Positions 38,434 to 48,878 of a stretch of DNA of 64,000 nucleotides are shown here, in pieces. This stretch comes from Myxococcales bacterium (GTDB taxonomy: Bacteria; Myxococcota_A; Polyangia; Polyangiales; Polyangiaceae): NCBI GenBank assembly GCA_025359105.1, contig JANYHK010000077.1, forward strand, positions 1 through 64,000. Reading direction: 5' to 3'. Position 1 is the stretch's first letter, and each line of letters opens with the position of its first letter. Below the pieces are notes generated by a model that made no database searches, was not told the DNA's origin, and was given only the letters and a program-made list of their open reading frames with translations. A program made the position numbers and the translations under genes.

Positions 38434-39828
38434 TCATGGGGAGGCCGGGCTGCCCGGCTCTTCCGGCGGCGGCTCGCCCGCCTCGCCGTACTCGTGCAGC
38501 TTGTACTGAATTTTGCGCGTCGACACGCCGAGGATGAGCGCGGCCTTGGACGTCGAGCCGCCGCACGCTTCGAGCGTCTTCAGGATCGCGTACTTCTCGA
38601 GGTCGGCGATCGTCGAGCCGGGGACCGGTGGAGGGCCGTCGCGCAGCCTCTCCGGCACGAGCGACGGCGGCAGGTGCTTCACCTCGACCTGCGGCGCGTC
38701 GCACAAGACGACCGCGCGCTCGACGACGTTCTCGAGCTCGCGGACGTTGCCCGGCCACGCGTAGTCGGTGATGCGCGCGAGCGCCTCCTCCTGGAAGCTC
38801 TCGATCGTCTTGCCGTTCTCCGCGGCGTAGCGGCGGAGAAAGAAGCTCGCGAGGGCGGGGATGTCGCTCTTGCGATCGCGGAGCGGCGGCAGCTCCACGG
38901 TGATGACGTTGAGGCGGTAGTACAGATCCTCTCGGAATGCGCCGGCCTCGATCTCCGCCTTCAGATCGCGGTTGGTCGCCGCGAGGATGCGCGTGTCGAC
39001 CTTGAGCGTCTCGTTGCCGCCGACGCGCTCGAACGTGCGCTCCTGCAGGAAGCGCAGGAGCTTGACCTGCGTGCCCATCGGGATTTCGCCGATCTCGTCG
39101 AGGAAGAGTGTGCCGCCGTCGGCCTGCTTGAAGCGCCCCTCGCGCCGCGCGACCGCGCCGGTGAACGCGCCGCGCTCGTGTCCGAAGAGCTCGCTCTCGA
39201 GGAGTGATTCGGCGAGCGCCGCGCAGTGCAGGCGCACGAACGGCTTCTGCGCGCGCGGCGACGCGAGGTGGATCGCCTCGGCGATGAGCTCCTTGCCCGT
39301 GCCGCTCTCGCCGGTGATGAGGACGCTCGCCTTGCTCGGGCCGACCTGCGCGATGAGATCGAGCACGGCGCCCATTTTTGGATCGTCCGAGACGATGTGG
39401 CTGAAGGCATTGCGCTCGCGCAAGCGATCGCGCAATTGTCGAGTCTCATGGAGAAGCCGCGCCTTCTCCATGGCACGCTCCACCACCGCAGCGAGGGCAT
39501 CGAAGTCGAGGGGCTTGGTCAGGTAGTTTTCTGCCCCCTTCTTCACGGCCTCGACCGCGCTGGTGATCGTGCCAAACGCAGTCATGACGACGAACACGAC
39601 CCCCGGGGATGCCGCCTTCGCCTTCTCCATGAAGGCGATCCCGTCGAGGCCGGGCATCTTCAGATCGGTCAGGATGACGTCGGGCGCGAACTCCTCGAGC
39701 TTGCCGAGCGCCTTGAAGCCGTCCGCCGCCGTTTCCGTGACGTACCCCTCGTCCTTCAGGATCTCGCTCAGCGCGGCGCGCGCGTTCGCTTCGTCGTCGA
39801 CGATCAAGATCCTCCCGCGGGACGCCAT
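38434..39828 (-). CDS. NtrC-family response regulator (sigma-54 activator)
   Basis: The 464-residue protein has a receiver domain (D11/D12, phospho-acceptor D55 in VILTDLKM, Lys in TKPL) and an AAA+ domain (GESGTGKE, GAFTGA, GGTLFLDE). A short Pro-rich linker and a Fis-type HTH (SKAALILGVSTRKIQYKL) follow. It should activate sigma-54 promoters after phosphorylation. The ATG at 39828 is chosen because the receiver starts directly after it; the longer frame to 39921 adds unrelated residues. The orphan ABC ATPase gene follows on the same strand. The divergent gene is an OmpA-type protein. No cognate histidine kinase is beside it. Confidence 0.92.
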   Translation of the reverse strand: MASRGRILIVDDEANARAALSEILKDEGYVTETAADGFKALGKLEEFAPDVILTDLKMPGLDGIAFMEKAKAASPGVVFVVMTAFGTITSAVEAVKKGAENYLTKPLDFDALAAVVERAMEKARLLHETRQLRDRLRERNAFSHIVSDDPKMGAVLDLIAQVGPSKASVLITGESGTGKELIAEAIHLASPRAQKPFVRLHCAALAESLLESELFGHERGAFTGAVARREGRFKQADGGTLFLDEIGEIPMGTQVKLLRFLQERTFERVGGNETLKVDTRILAATNRDLKAEIEAGAFREDLYYRLNVITVELPPLRDRKSDIPALASFFLRRYAAENGKTIESFQEEALARITDYAWPGNVRELENVVERAVVLCDAPQVEVKHLPPSLVPERLRDGPPPVPGSTIADLEKYAILKTLEACGGSTSKAALILGVSTRKIQYKLHEYGEAGEPPPEEPGSPASP

Positions 39829-39941
39829 GCCCGTATTCGTAACAACTTCCCGCCGCGGCACAACCGGTGTTACAACCGAACCCGCCGTAAAGATTGATCG
39901 GTTTTGCTCGCTGCGAACCACACTGAGTCTTGGGAGTCGAG

Positions 39942-42200
39942 ATGCGAACGTCTTGCGCGGTACTTGTTCCTTTGTTCGCTTTGCTGCCGAGCCTCGCGTT
40001 CGCGCAGGGCGGATCGGTCAGCTTCGGCGGTGGCGCCAACACCCAGACCGGAGCGCAGGGGACCGCTGCGGCGTCAGGTGCGGCGCCAGGGGCCGCTCCG
40101 GCGACGGACACGGCGGCGGCGGCCACGGCTCCCGCCGCAGGTGCGGCCGCGGGTGATGCTGCCCCGGCCGAAGGCGACGGCAAGCAGGCCGAGTGGGCCG
40201 AGCGCGATCGCCAGCTCGACGAGTCGCAGACGCTGAGCGGAGGCGTGGGCCTCTTGCGCACGCAGCACGCGCAGAGCGGCGCGCCCGGCCAGTTCCGTCT
40301 CCAGTTCATGACCGAGTATTTCTCGGCGGGCTTCCTCTGCACCTCGGAGTTTCCGTGCAAAAATCCGCGCGGCGGCGCCGGGCTCACGAGCGACAGCCTC
40401 GATCACATCGGCGGCACGATAGGCGTGACGGCGTCGATCCTGAAATGGCTCGAGGGCTACGCGACCACGGGCGCCTTCGCGAACTCCGACTCCGCCAACC
40501 GGCCCTCGCTCCTGCAGGTCCTCGGCGACACGAACTTCGGCGCCAAGGTCCACGGCGGCCTCAACAAGTGGCTGTTCGTCGGCGGGGCGATGGAGCTCTG
40601 GCTCATCAACGGCACGGGCGCCGTCGGCCTGGACGGCAGCGGCACGAGCGCCAAATTCCGCGGCATCGCCACCGCCGACTTGCGCGGCCTGCAGGGGCGC
40701 ACGCCGCTCCGCTTCAGCCTCAACACGACCTACTCGCTCGACAACTCGGGCGACGTCCTCGCCTCGACCGAGGCCCCGACGGCACGCAACCAGCCGGTCA
40801 CGCGCATCGAGCGCTTCGGCCTCGCGGTGAACCGCGTCGATCACTTCGACCTCCACTTCGGCGGCGAGTTCTTCGCGGCCGAGGAGAAGGTGCGCCCCTT
40901 CATCGAGTACAGCCTCCTCGCGCCGGTGAACCGCCAGGGCTACCTCTGCAAGCCCAATAACCCCAGCGCGGACAAGTGCCTCGCGAATAGCCCGACCGCG
41001 CCGAGCAAGCTCACGATCGGCGGCCGTTTCTTCCCGTGGAAGCACGGCTTCGGCCTCACAGCGGCGCTCGACATCGGCGTGTCGGGCGTGGGCAACTTCA
41101 TCGAGGAGGTCTCGCCGACCCCGCCGTGGACGCTCTTCCTCGGCGCCGGGTGGGCGATCGACACGTGGGACCGCCCGCCGGTCGAGAAGCTCAAGACGGT
41201 CGAGAGGGTCATCCAGGGCCCCGCCAAGGCCAAGGCGAAGATCATCGGCCTCGTCCACGAGAAGGACAAGGAAGGCGGAGTCCCCAACGCGATCGTCGCG
41301 TGGGAGAACCACCCGGAGATCACCTCACTCGCGACCGGCGCCGACGGCAAGTTCGTCACGCAGGAGCTGCTCGACGGCGAGTACCGCTTCGTCGTTCACG
41401 CCGACGGCTACAAGGACGGCGCCTGCGCCGCGACGATCCAGAAGCAGACGGACATGACCACCGACTGCGCGCTCGAGGCGCTCCCGCGCATGGGCGCCGT
41501 CGCCGGCCACGTCAAGGACGGCGACTCGAACGCCGCCATCCCCGGCGCCGTCATCAAGCTGACCGACGCCTCCGGCAAGGAGACTCCGGTGTCGGCCGAC
41601 GCCGGCGGCGGGTTCCGCTTCGAGGGCGTCGCGCCGGGCACGGTGCAGATCGCCGCCGACGCCGAGGGCTACATGACCGTCGTGGTGCCGACCGAGGTGA
41701 AGCCGCGCGTCGATGCGACGGCCGACATCGTCCTCAAGAAGCGCCCGAAGAACCCGTCGGTTCAGGTCCAGGGCAAGGAGATCACGATCCGCCAGCAGAT
41801 CTCGTTCGCGACCGACAGCGCGGTGATCCTGCCCGAGTCGTTCGGCCTCATGAGCGAGATCGCCGACGTCATCCTGAAGAACCCCGGCATCAAGCGCATC
41901 GAGGTCCAGGGCCACACCGACAACACTGGCCCGAGCGAGCACAACCGCCAGCTCTCGGACGATCGCGCCAACTCGGTGCGCACGTGGCTCGTGCAGCACG
42001 GCGTGCCGGGCGACCGCCTCATCGCGAAGGGCTACGGCGACACCAAGCCGATCGCCCCGAACGTCACCGGGGCGATGAAGGCGCGCAACCGCCGCGTGCA
42101 GTTCATCATCCAGGACCAGGACGCGACGAAGAACGCGCCCGCGCCGACCGATCCGAAGAAGCCCGCTCCGGCGCCGCTCCCCGTCCCGATGCCGTTCTGA
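39942..42200 (+). CDS. OmpA-family outer-membrane protein with carboxypeptidase-regulatory-like domains
   Basis: The 752-residue protein has a signal peptide (VLVPLFALLPSLAFAQ), an Ala-rich stretch and a large central region (about 90-410) with alternating strands. Two carboxypeptidase-regulatory-like (beta-sandwich) modules follow at about 425-515 and 520-600 (GVPNAIVAWENHPE and AAIPGAVIKLTDASG). A C-terminal OmpA domain (about 620-735) has VQGHTDNTGPSEHNRQLSDD and RANSVRTWLVQHG, the peptidoglycan-binding signature. It should tether the outer membrane to the cell wall. ATG 39942 is preceded by GGGAGTCGAG. The last 20 residues are Pro/Ala-rich. Confidence 0.87.
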   Translation: MRTSCAVLVPLFALLPSLAFAQGGSVSFGGGANTQTGAQGTAAASGAAPGAAPATDTAAAATAPAAGAAAGDAAPAEGDGKQAEWAERDRQLDESQTLSGGVGLLRTQHAQSGAPGQFRLQFMTEYFSAGFLCTSEFPCKNPRGGAGLTSDSLDHIGGTIGVTASILKWLEGYATTGAFANSDSANRPSLLQVLGDTNFGAKVHGGLNKWLFVGGAMELWLINGTGAVGLDGSGTSAKFRGIATADLRGLQGRTPLRFSLNTTYSLDNSGDVLASTEAPTARNQPVTRIERFGLAVNRVDHFDLHFGGEFFAAEEKVRPFIEYSLLAPVNRQGYLCKPNNPSADKCLANSPTAPSKLTIGGRFFPWKHGFGLTAALDIGVSGVGNFIEEVSPTPPWTLFLGAGWAIDTWDRPPVEKLKTVERVIQGPAKAKAKIIGLVHEKDKEGGVPNAIVAWENHPEITSLATGADGKFVTQELLDGEYRFVVHADGYKDGACAATIQKQTDMTTDCALEALPRMGAVAGHVKDGDSNAAIPGAVIKLTDASGKETPVSADAGGGFRFEGVAPGTVQIAADAEGYMTVVVPTEVKPRVDATADIVLKKRPKNPSVQVQGKEITIRQQISFATDSAVILPESFGLMSEIADVILKNPGIKRIEVQGHTDNTGPSEHNRQLSDDRANSVRTWLVQHGVPGDRLIAKGYGDTKPIAPNVTGAMKARNRRVQFIIQDQDATKNAPAPTDPKKPAPAPLPVPMPF

Positions 42201-42220
42201 TCCCGCGCGAGGGCACCGCC

Positions 42221-42982
42221 TCAGCGGCGCGTGCCCTCGTACGGTTCGAACGACAGGCGCAGGACGGCGCCACCGAAGAAGTCTCCGGTGGCGTGGAGGA
42301 CGTCTGCACCGGCGCGGACGCCCACGCCGACGCCGGGCGACAGGTAGTAGACGAGGCTGACGTCGCCCTGCAGCGCGAGGCGCGTGTCGCTTTGCGAGTC
42401 GCTCCGAACCAGCCCGACGCCCCGGATCTTCAGCCAGCTCGTGTCGACCGAGATCGAGCTCACGCCGGTGAGAAAGTCGGCCCCGAGCACGAAGTGGCCG
42501 AGGCTCGTGCGCGCGCCGCCGAAGACTCCCATGGTCATGTACATGAGCGACGTCGCGCCTCCCGTCGCCCCTGGCCCGCGCACCTGGTCGGGGCCGCCGC
42601 CGCCGCCCAGCTCCATGTGCGTTCCGAGCTTGAACGCGTACACCGTGAGCCAGGTGACGCGCGCGAAGCCGGTCGTTACCGTCGTGTGGAGATCCGGCCA
42701 GCGCGTTTCGGTCACGTCGCCGTACGCGATCGGCTTGCATTTGTTACCCCCGTCGCAGATCGCGAGCCCTCGCCCGCCAGCGTCCACGCGGTGGATGTTC
42801 ATGCCGAGGGTGAGCTCAGCGCTCAGATGCACGCCGCTCCTATCCCACCGGCCGAAGCGGCGGCACTTCGCGAAGCCGACCGCCTCGCTCTCGCTCGTCT
42901 CGGTGCAGCTGTTTCGCGCCTCCGCCGTCGCGGACACCGTCAGTCCGAAGGCCAGCCCGAGCGCGAGGACCACGCGCCTCAC
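42221..42982 (-). CDS. Outer-membrane beta-barrel-like exported protein
   Basis: The 253-residue protein has a signal peptide (VLALGLAFGLTVSATAEA) and then alternating hydrophobic/polar strands (VHLSAELTLGMNIHRVDAG, FVLGADFLTGVSSISVD, VSLVYYLSPGVGVGVRAG). This suggests a small outer-membrane barrel. The start GTG at 42982 has a GGGAG SD 7 nt away and overlaps the stop of the upstream lipoprotein gene (GTGA), so the two are translationally coupled. Two Cys pairs near the N-terminus may form disulfides. Function is unknown. Confidence 0.68.
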   Translation of the reverse strand: MRRVVLALGLAFGLTVSATAEARNSCTETSESEAVGFAKCRRFGRWDRSGVHLSAELTLGMNIHRVDAGGRGLAICDGGNKCKPIAYGDVTETRWPDLHTTVTTGFARVTWLTVYAFKLGTHMELGGGGGPDQVRGPGATGGATSLMYMTMGVFGGARTSLGHFVLGADFLTGVSSISVDTSWLKIRGVGLVRSDSQSDTRLALQGDVSLVYYLSPGVGVGVRAGADVLHATGDFFGGAVLRLSFEPYEGTRR

Positions 42983-43567
42983 GGGTCGCTCCCACTTTGC
43001 GACTCGGGAAAGCAGATCGTCGTGGCGTCGTCCTTCAGAGACCGTTCGGATCGATCGAGCACGCCTGCCCTGCCTCTCGTCTTGGCGCCCGTCGTCACAC
43101 CGGAGAAGTCGACGCAGATGGCGCTGGGCACGGCGTCGCACGAGGGCGAGCCGAACGCGATGCGCTCTCGGCCCTCACCGTGTGGGGCGAGCCGCCCGGG
43201 TCTGATCTCGCTCCGCGGGTCAAAAGGCGAAAGCTCCACGCTCGCCCTTTCTCCGCACCTACCGACGACCCGCAGGCCGCGCAGGTCCACCGTCACCCCG
43301 TGGTCGCACCGGTTTCCGAACACGACATCGACGATGACCCCTCGGCCCGACCTCCGCCGCCCGGTTCGCCGAGGACGCGAGATCCAAGCAATCTCCGAGC
43401 GTTCGCGCGTTCGGATAGGTTTGGCCGCCGCCTGCGTCGACGAGGGCGCCAGGCGTGTAGGCGCTGGCCACGCATCCACTGACCGAGACGCCAAAGAGCG
43501 CACCCAGCCATGACCAACCGCGCGGGTGGGGGCAGGGAACCGGGCGCGTGAGAGGAGGAGAATCCAT
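42979..43567 (-). pseudogene. Lipoprotein gene interrupted by a single-base frameshift
   Basis: From ATG 43567 the frame reads a lipoprotein signal (WLGALFGVSVSGCVASAYTP) and an N-terminal part (LGDCLDLASSANRAAEVGPR). It then continues in the wrong frame. The other frame, which reaches the stop at 42979, continues naturally (VIVDVVFGNRCDHGVTVDL) and overlaps the next gene as GTGA. Removing one G from the four-base run at 43341-43338 (CCCC on the plus strand) joins the parts into one protein of about 195 residues. This is a sequencing error, a recent loss or a phase-variable tract; the sequence alone cannot tell which. Confidence 0.6.
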
Positions 43568-43630
43568 CTCCCCAGGTTCTCTGCACGCCGAATACCACGT
43601 CAGATCTTACGCGGTTCGCCCAAGCCGAGG

Positions 43631-43636
43631 TATCTT
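43631..43636 (+). promoter_or_regulatory. TANNNT -10 hexamer (TATCTT)
   Basis: TATCTT ends 6 nt before the GTG at 43643 that starts the pseudokinase gene, again without a proper SD. Confidence 0.4.
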
Positions 43637-43642
43637 GTAAGG

Positions 43643-45745
<2,103 letters not shown>

Positions 45746-45799
45746 GGCGTCAGAAAAGCCGAACACTTCTGGTATTTTCGCGTCGTGTGCGCGATGTCC

Positions 45800-45828
45800 T
45801 TGCCAGAGGCGCGCCGCGGAGCTAGGTT
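45800..45828 (+). promoter_or_regulatory. Sigma-70-type promoter of the rimP operon
   Basis: TTGCCA (45800-45805) and TAGGTT (45823-45828) are separated by exactly 17 bp. A transcript would start near 45835 and carry a leader of about 115 nt before rimP. Confidence 0.5.
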
Positions 45829-45856
45829 GCGCGCGCTTCCCGGTGGTTGTGTCAGA

Positions 45857-45890
45857 CGCGGACCCCAAACCGGGGCCTGCGTTTTTTTTT
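45857..45890 (+). terminator. Intrinsic terminator in the intergenic/leader region before rimP
   Basis: The stem CGCGGACCCC (45857-45866) pairs with GGGGCCTGCG (45872-45881), with one wobble and one mismatch, around AAACC. Nine T residues follow at once. It lies 111 bp after the pseudokinase stop and 61 bp before the rimP ATG. GGGGC (45872-45876) could pair instead with GCCCC (45891-45895), which would break the terminator stem. Confidence 0.75.
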
Positions 45891-45951
45891 GCCCCACTTG
45901 TGCCTCCAAACCCACCCCAACCACTTGTTTTTACAAGAATTCACGCCCGAG

Positions 45952-46512
45952 ATGTCCGACTTCGCCCCGAAGAGCAGCCACCCGTTCGCGATCGATCGCG
46001 CCCGCCTGGGCCCTATCGTCGATCCGATCGTGCGCGCGCACGGCGGCGAGGTCGTGGACGTCGAGCTGAAGAGCGAAGCGAACGGGTGGGTGCTTCGCAT
46101 CTTCGTCGAGAAGTTGGGGAGCAGCGAGACTCACGCATCGACGAAGGACGCGGCGGTCGATCTCGATCTCTGCACGCGCGTCGCCCGCGAGCTTTCGCCG
46201 GCGCTCGATGCGATCGATCTCGTCGCCGTGCGCTACCACCTCGAGGTGAGCTCGCCCGGCATCGAGCGCCCGCTCCGCACCGAGAAGGACTTCGTTCGCT
46301 TCTCGGGCAAGAAGGCCAAAGTGAAGCTCGTCAACGCGATCAAGGGCCAGAAGGTCGTGATCGGCGTCATCGGGCCAGTACGTGACGGCGCGTTTCCGCT
46401 CAAAGACGGGAACCAAGAGTATCCGATCGCACTCGACAACGTGGCGCAGGCGCGCCTCGTGTTCGAGTTCGGCCCCCAGCCGAAGCCAGGCAAACAGAAG
46501 AAGAAGAAGTAA
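45952..46512 (+). CDS. rimP: Ribosome maturation factor RimP
   Basis: The 186-residue protein is RimP, which helps assemble the 30S subunit. It shows the N-terminal domain (IVDPIVRAHGGEVVDVELK, WVLRIFVEK) and the strand VDLDLCTRVARELSPALDA. The diagnostic segment YHLEVSSPGIERPL leads into the C-terminal SH3-like domain (FVRFSGKKAKVKLV) and a Lys-rich tail. The length is slightly above the usual 150-160. The ATG at 45952 gives an N-terminus without extra residues, though its SD is weak. It is the first gene of rimP-nusA-ylxR-infB-rbfA. Confidence 0.93.
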   Translation: MSDFAPKSSHPFAIDRARLGPIVDPIVRAHGGEVVDVELKSEANGWVLRIFVEKLGSSETHASTKDAAVDLDLCTRVARELSPALDAIDLVAVRYHLEVSSPGIERPLRTEKDFVRFSGKKAKVKLVNAIKGQKVVIGVIGPVRDGAFPLKDGNQEYPIALDNVAQARLVFEFGPQPKPGKQKKKK

Positions 46513-46583
46513 GAACACGACTCACGCGTCTCGCATCTCCAACAAGCGCGACTCCGAAGAGTAGACCGCACGTCGAGGGAACC

Positions 46584-48236
46584 ATGGCGACCCAGCAGCA
46601 GCAGCAACCGTCCCAGCCCGATATCAACCTCCTCCAGGCCATCGAAATGGTGGCGAAGGACAAGGGCATCGACAAAACTCGCCTCATCAAGACCGTCGAG
46701 GAGGCCATCCTCAAGGCGGCCCAGAGCGTATTCGGTCCGACGCGCGAGCTCGAGGCCCGGTTCAACGAGGACTCGGGGCAGATCGACCTCTTCCAGTACA
46801 TGACCGTCGTCGAGGACCCCTCCGACGAGGAGCGTGAAATCGCGCTCGAAGACGCGCAGAAAGCAGGTCTCCAAGCGGAGCTTGGAGAGGAGCTCGGCTT
46901 CCAGATCTTCTGGCACCCGACCGACGCCAAGAAGGCGGCGGAGCAGGACAAGGAGTTCGGCGATCTGCTCAACGTGAAGCAGGCGCGCTCGTCGTTCGGC
47001 CGCATCGCGGCGCAGACGGCCAAGCAGGTCCTCATCCAGCGCGTCCGCGACGAAGAGCGCGACCTCATCTACAACGAGTTCAAGGATCGCCAGGGCGAGC
47101 TCATCAAGGGCGTCGTCCGCCGCTTCGAGAAGGGGAACAACCTGATCGTCGACCTCGGGCGCACCGAGGGCATCCTCCCGTTCCGCGAGCAGACCCCGCG
47201 CGAGACGTACCGCCCGGGCGACCGCATCGTCGCGTTCGTGAAGAACATCGACCGCGAGGCCCGCGGGCCGCAGGTCATCCTGAGCCGCGCCGACGGCAAG
47301 CTCGTCGAGAAGCTCTTCGAGGCCGAGGTCCCGGAGATCTACGAGGGCATCGTCAAGATCGTCGCCTGCGCCCGTGAGCCGGGCGCGCGCAGCAAGATCG
47401 CCGTCACGTCGCGCGACGCGGACGTCGTTCCGGTGGGCGCGTGCGTGGGCATGAAGGGCTCGCGCGTCCAGGCGGTCGTGCAGGAGCTCCGCGGCGAGAA
47501 GATCGACATCGTCCCGTACGATCGCGATCCGGCGCGCTTCGTCTGCGCGGCCATCCAGCCCGCGGAAGTGAACAAGGTCATCGTCGACGAGGCGGACGGC
47601 CGCATGGAGCTCGTCGTCCCCGACGAGAAGCTCTCGCTCGCGATCGGCCGCAAAGGCCAAAATGTCCGCTTGGCGGCCCAGCTCACGGGCTGGAAGCTCG
47701 ACATCATCTCGGAGAGCAAGTTCAAGCAGATGGAGGAGGAGGCGATCTCCGCGCTCCAGCAGATCGACGGCGTCACCGAGGCCGTCGCCCGCAGCATGTA
47801 CCGGCTCGGCTTCCGCGCGCTCGAGGAGCTCGCCGAGGCGTCCGAGGCGGAGCTCGCCGGCATCCCGGGTCTCGGCGGCGACGGCGCCGCGACGGGGATC
47901 AAGAAGGCGGCGGAGGAGACGATGGAGCGCCTGCGCCAGCAGCGCATCCAGGCGGCGACGACGCGCATCGAGCCGCTCACCGAGCGCGAGCGGCTCCTCT
48001 TCGTGCGCAGCATCGGCGATCGCACCGTGCAGCTCCTCGAGGAGGCCGGCTACAAGACGGTCGAGGACATCTACCGCGAGGACGAGGACAAGCTCGCCAT
48101 CAAGACCGGCATGGGCATCAAGAAGGCGCGCGTCATCAAGCAGGGCGCGGAGCAGTTCCTCGGCAACGAGTCGAAGGTCATCGACGTCGCGCGCAAGGAA
48201 GCTGCCAAGAAGGCGCAGCAAGCGGACTCGCACTAA
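46584..48236 (+). CDS. nusA: Transcription termination/antitermination protein NusA
   Basis: The 550-residue NusA binds RNA polymerase and controls pausing, termination and antitermination. After a Gln-rich start (MATQQQQQPSQPD) come the NusA N-domain, an S1 domain (GVVRRFEKGNNLIVDLGRTE), two KH domains (VGACVGMKGSRVQAVV and LAIGRKGQNVRLAAQL) and two C-terminal helix-hairpin-helix-type repeats (LAGIPGLGG; LAIKTGMGIKKARVI). The rimP stop lies 71 bp upstream, with no clear terminator between. The insertion after the N-domain (QIFWHPTDAKKAAEQDKEFG) is also known in related bacteria. Confidence 0.97.
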   Translation: MATQQQQQPSQPDINLLQAIEMVAKDKGIDKTRLIKTVEEAILKAAQSVFGPTRELEARFNEDSGQIDLFQYMTVVEDPSDEEREIALEDAQKAGLQAELGEELGFQIFWHPTDAKKAAEQDKEFGDLLNVKQARSSFGRIAAQTAKQVLIQRVRDEERDLIYNEFKDRQGELIKGVVRRFEKGNNLIVDLGRTEGILPFREQTPRETYRPGDRIVAFVKNIDREARGPQVILSRADGKLVEKLFEAEVPEIYEGIVKIVACAREPGARSKIAVTSRDADVVPVGACVGMKGSRVQAVVQELRGEKIDIVPYDRDPARFVCAAIQPAEVNKVIVDEADGRMELVVPDEKLSLAIGRKGQNVRLAAQLTGWKLDIISESKFKQMEEEAISALQQIDGVTEAVARSMYRLGFRALEELAEASEAELAGIPGLGGDGAATGIKKAAEETMERLRQQRIQAATTRIEPLTERERLLFVRSIGDRTVQLLEEAGYKTVEDIYREDEDKLAIKTGMGIKKARVIKQGAEQFLGNESKVIDVARKEAAKKAQQADSH

Positions 48237-48260
48237 ACGGAAGCCGAAGCTGGAGAGAGA

Positions 48261-48878
48261 ATGGTCGCCGCGGTGAACAACAACGACATGGCAAAGAAGA
48301 GCGAGCGCACGTGCGCCGGCTGCGGCCGCACGGATACGCCCCGCGCTTTCTTACGCGTCGTGATGGGCGGCGCGATCGACGGCGAGCACGAAGTGGTCGT
48401 GGACGTCGGCGGGAGCTCGGTCGGCCGCGGCGCGCATGTCCACCCGTCGTTCGATTGCCTCGCCAAGGCGTGCAAAGGCGGGTTCGCGCGCTCTTTCCGG
48501 GCGAAGGTCCGTGCCAACGTGAACGAGCTCGTGGCCCAGATCGGCGAGGCGCACGATCGGCGCGTGACGGGGCTCATCCTCGGCGCGCGCCGCGCGGGGC
48601 ACGTCGAGATCGGCACGGATGCCTCGTGCGAGGCGCTCACCCGCGGGCCGGTCCTCGCGATCGTCGCCTGCGACGCGGGCAGCGTCGTCAAGAAGAACGA
48701 AGTGAGGCGCGCGGCCGCCGAGGGGCGCGCGGTTGTCTGGAAGGACAAGGCGGAGCTCGGAAAACTTTTCGGTCGCGACGAGGTGGGGATCTTCTGCGTC
48801 ACGCACGCAGAGATCGCCCGTGAGATTCAAGAGGCCCGTTCCAGGAGTGAAGCATGCAAAGGGCGGGAGGAGAGATGA
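48261..48878 (+). CDS. ylxR: YlxR (DUF448) – L7Ae-like fusion protein
   Basis: The 205-residue protein joins two modules that are often separate genes between nusA and infB. Residues 15-90 are YlxR-like ([19 protein letters not shown] and [16 protein letters not shown]). Residues 100-190 resemble the L7Ae/YlxQ RNA-binding fold ([47 protein letters not shown]). Both are thought to bind RNA, and YlxR modulates transcription or translation in other bacteria; the exact role is not firm. The ATG at 48261 has SD GGAGAG, and its stop overlaps the infB ATG (ATGA). Confidence 0.88.
   Translation: MVAAVNNNDMAKKSERTCAGCGRTDTPRAFLRVVMGGAIDGEHEVVVDVGGSSVGRGAHVHPSFDCLAKACKGGFARSFRAKVRANVNELVAQIGEAHDRRVTGLILGARRAGHVEIGTDASCEALTRGPVLAIVACDAGSVVKKNEVRRAAAEGRAVVWKDKAELGKLFGRDEVGIFCVTHAEIAREIQEARSRSEACKGREER

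Noticed and set aside
39829-39941. A possible sigma-54 promoter (GGCAC...GTTACA) between the NtrC regulator and OmpA genes
   Set aside because: The invariant GC of the -12 element reads GT, so the match is too weak.
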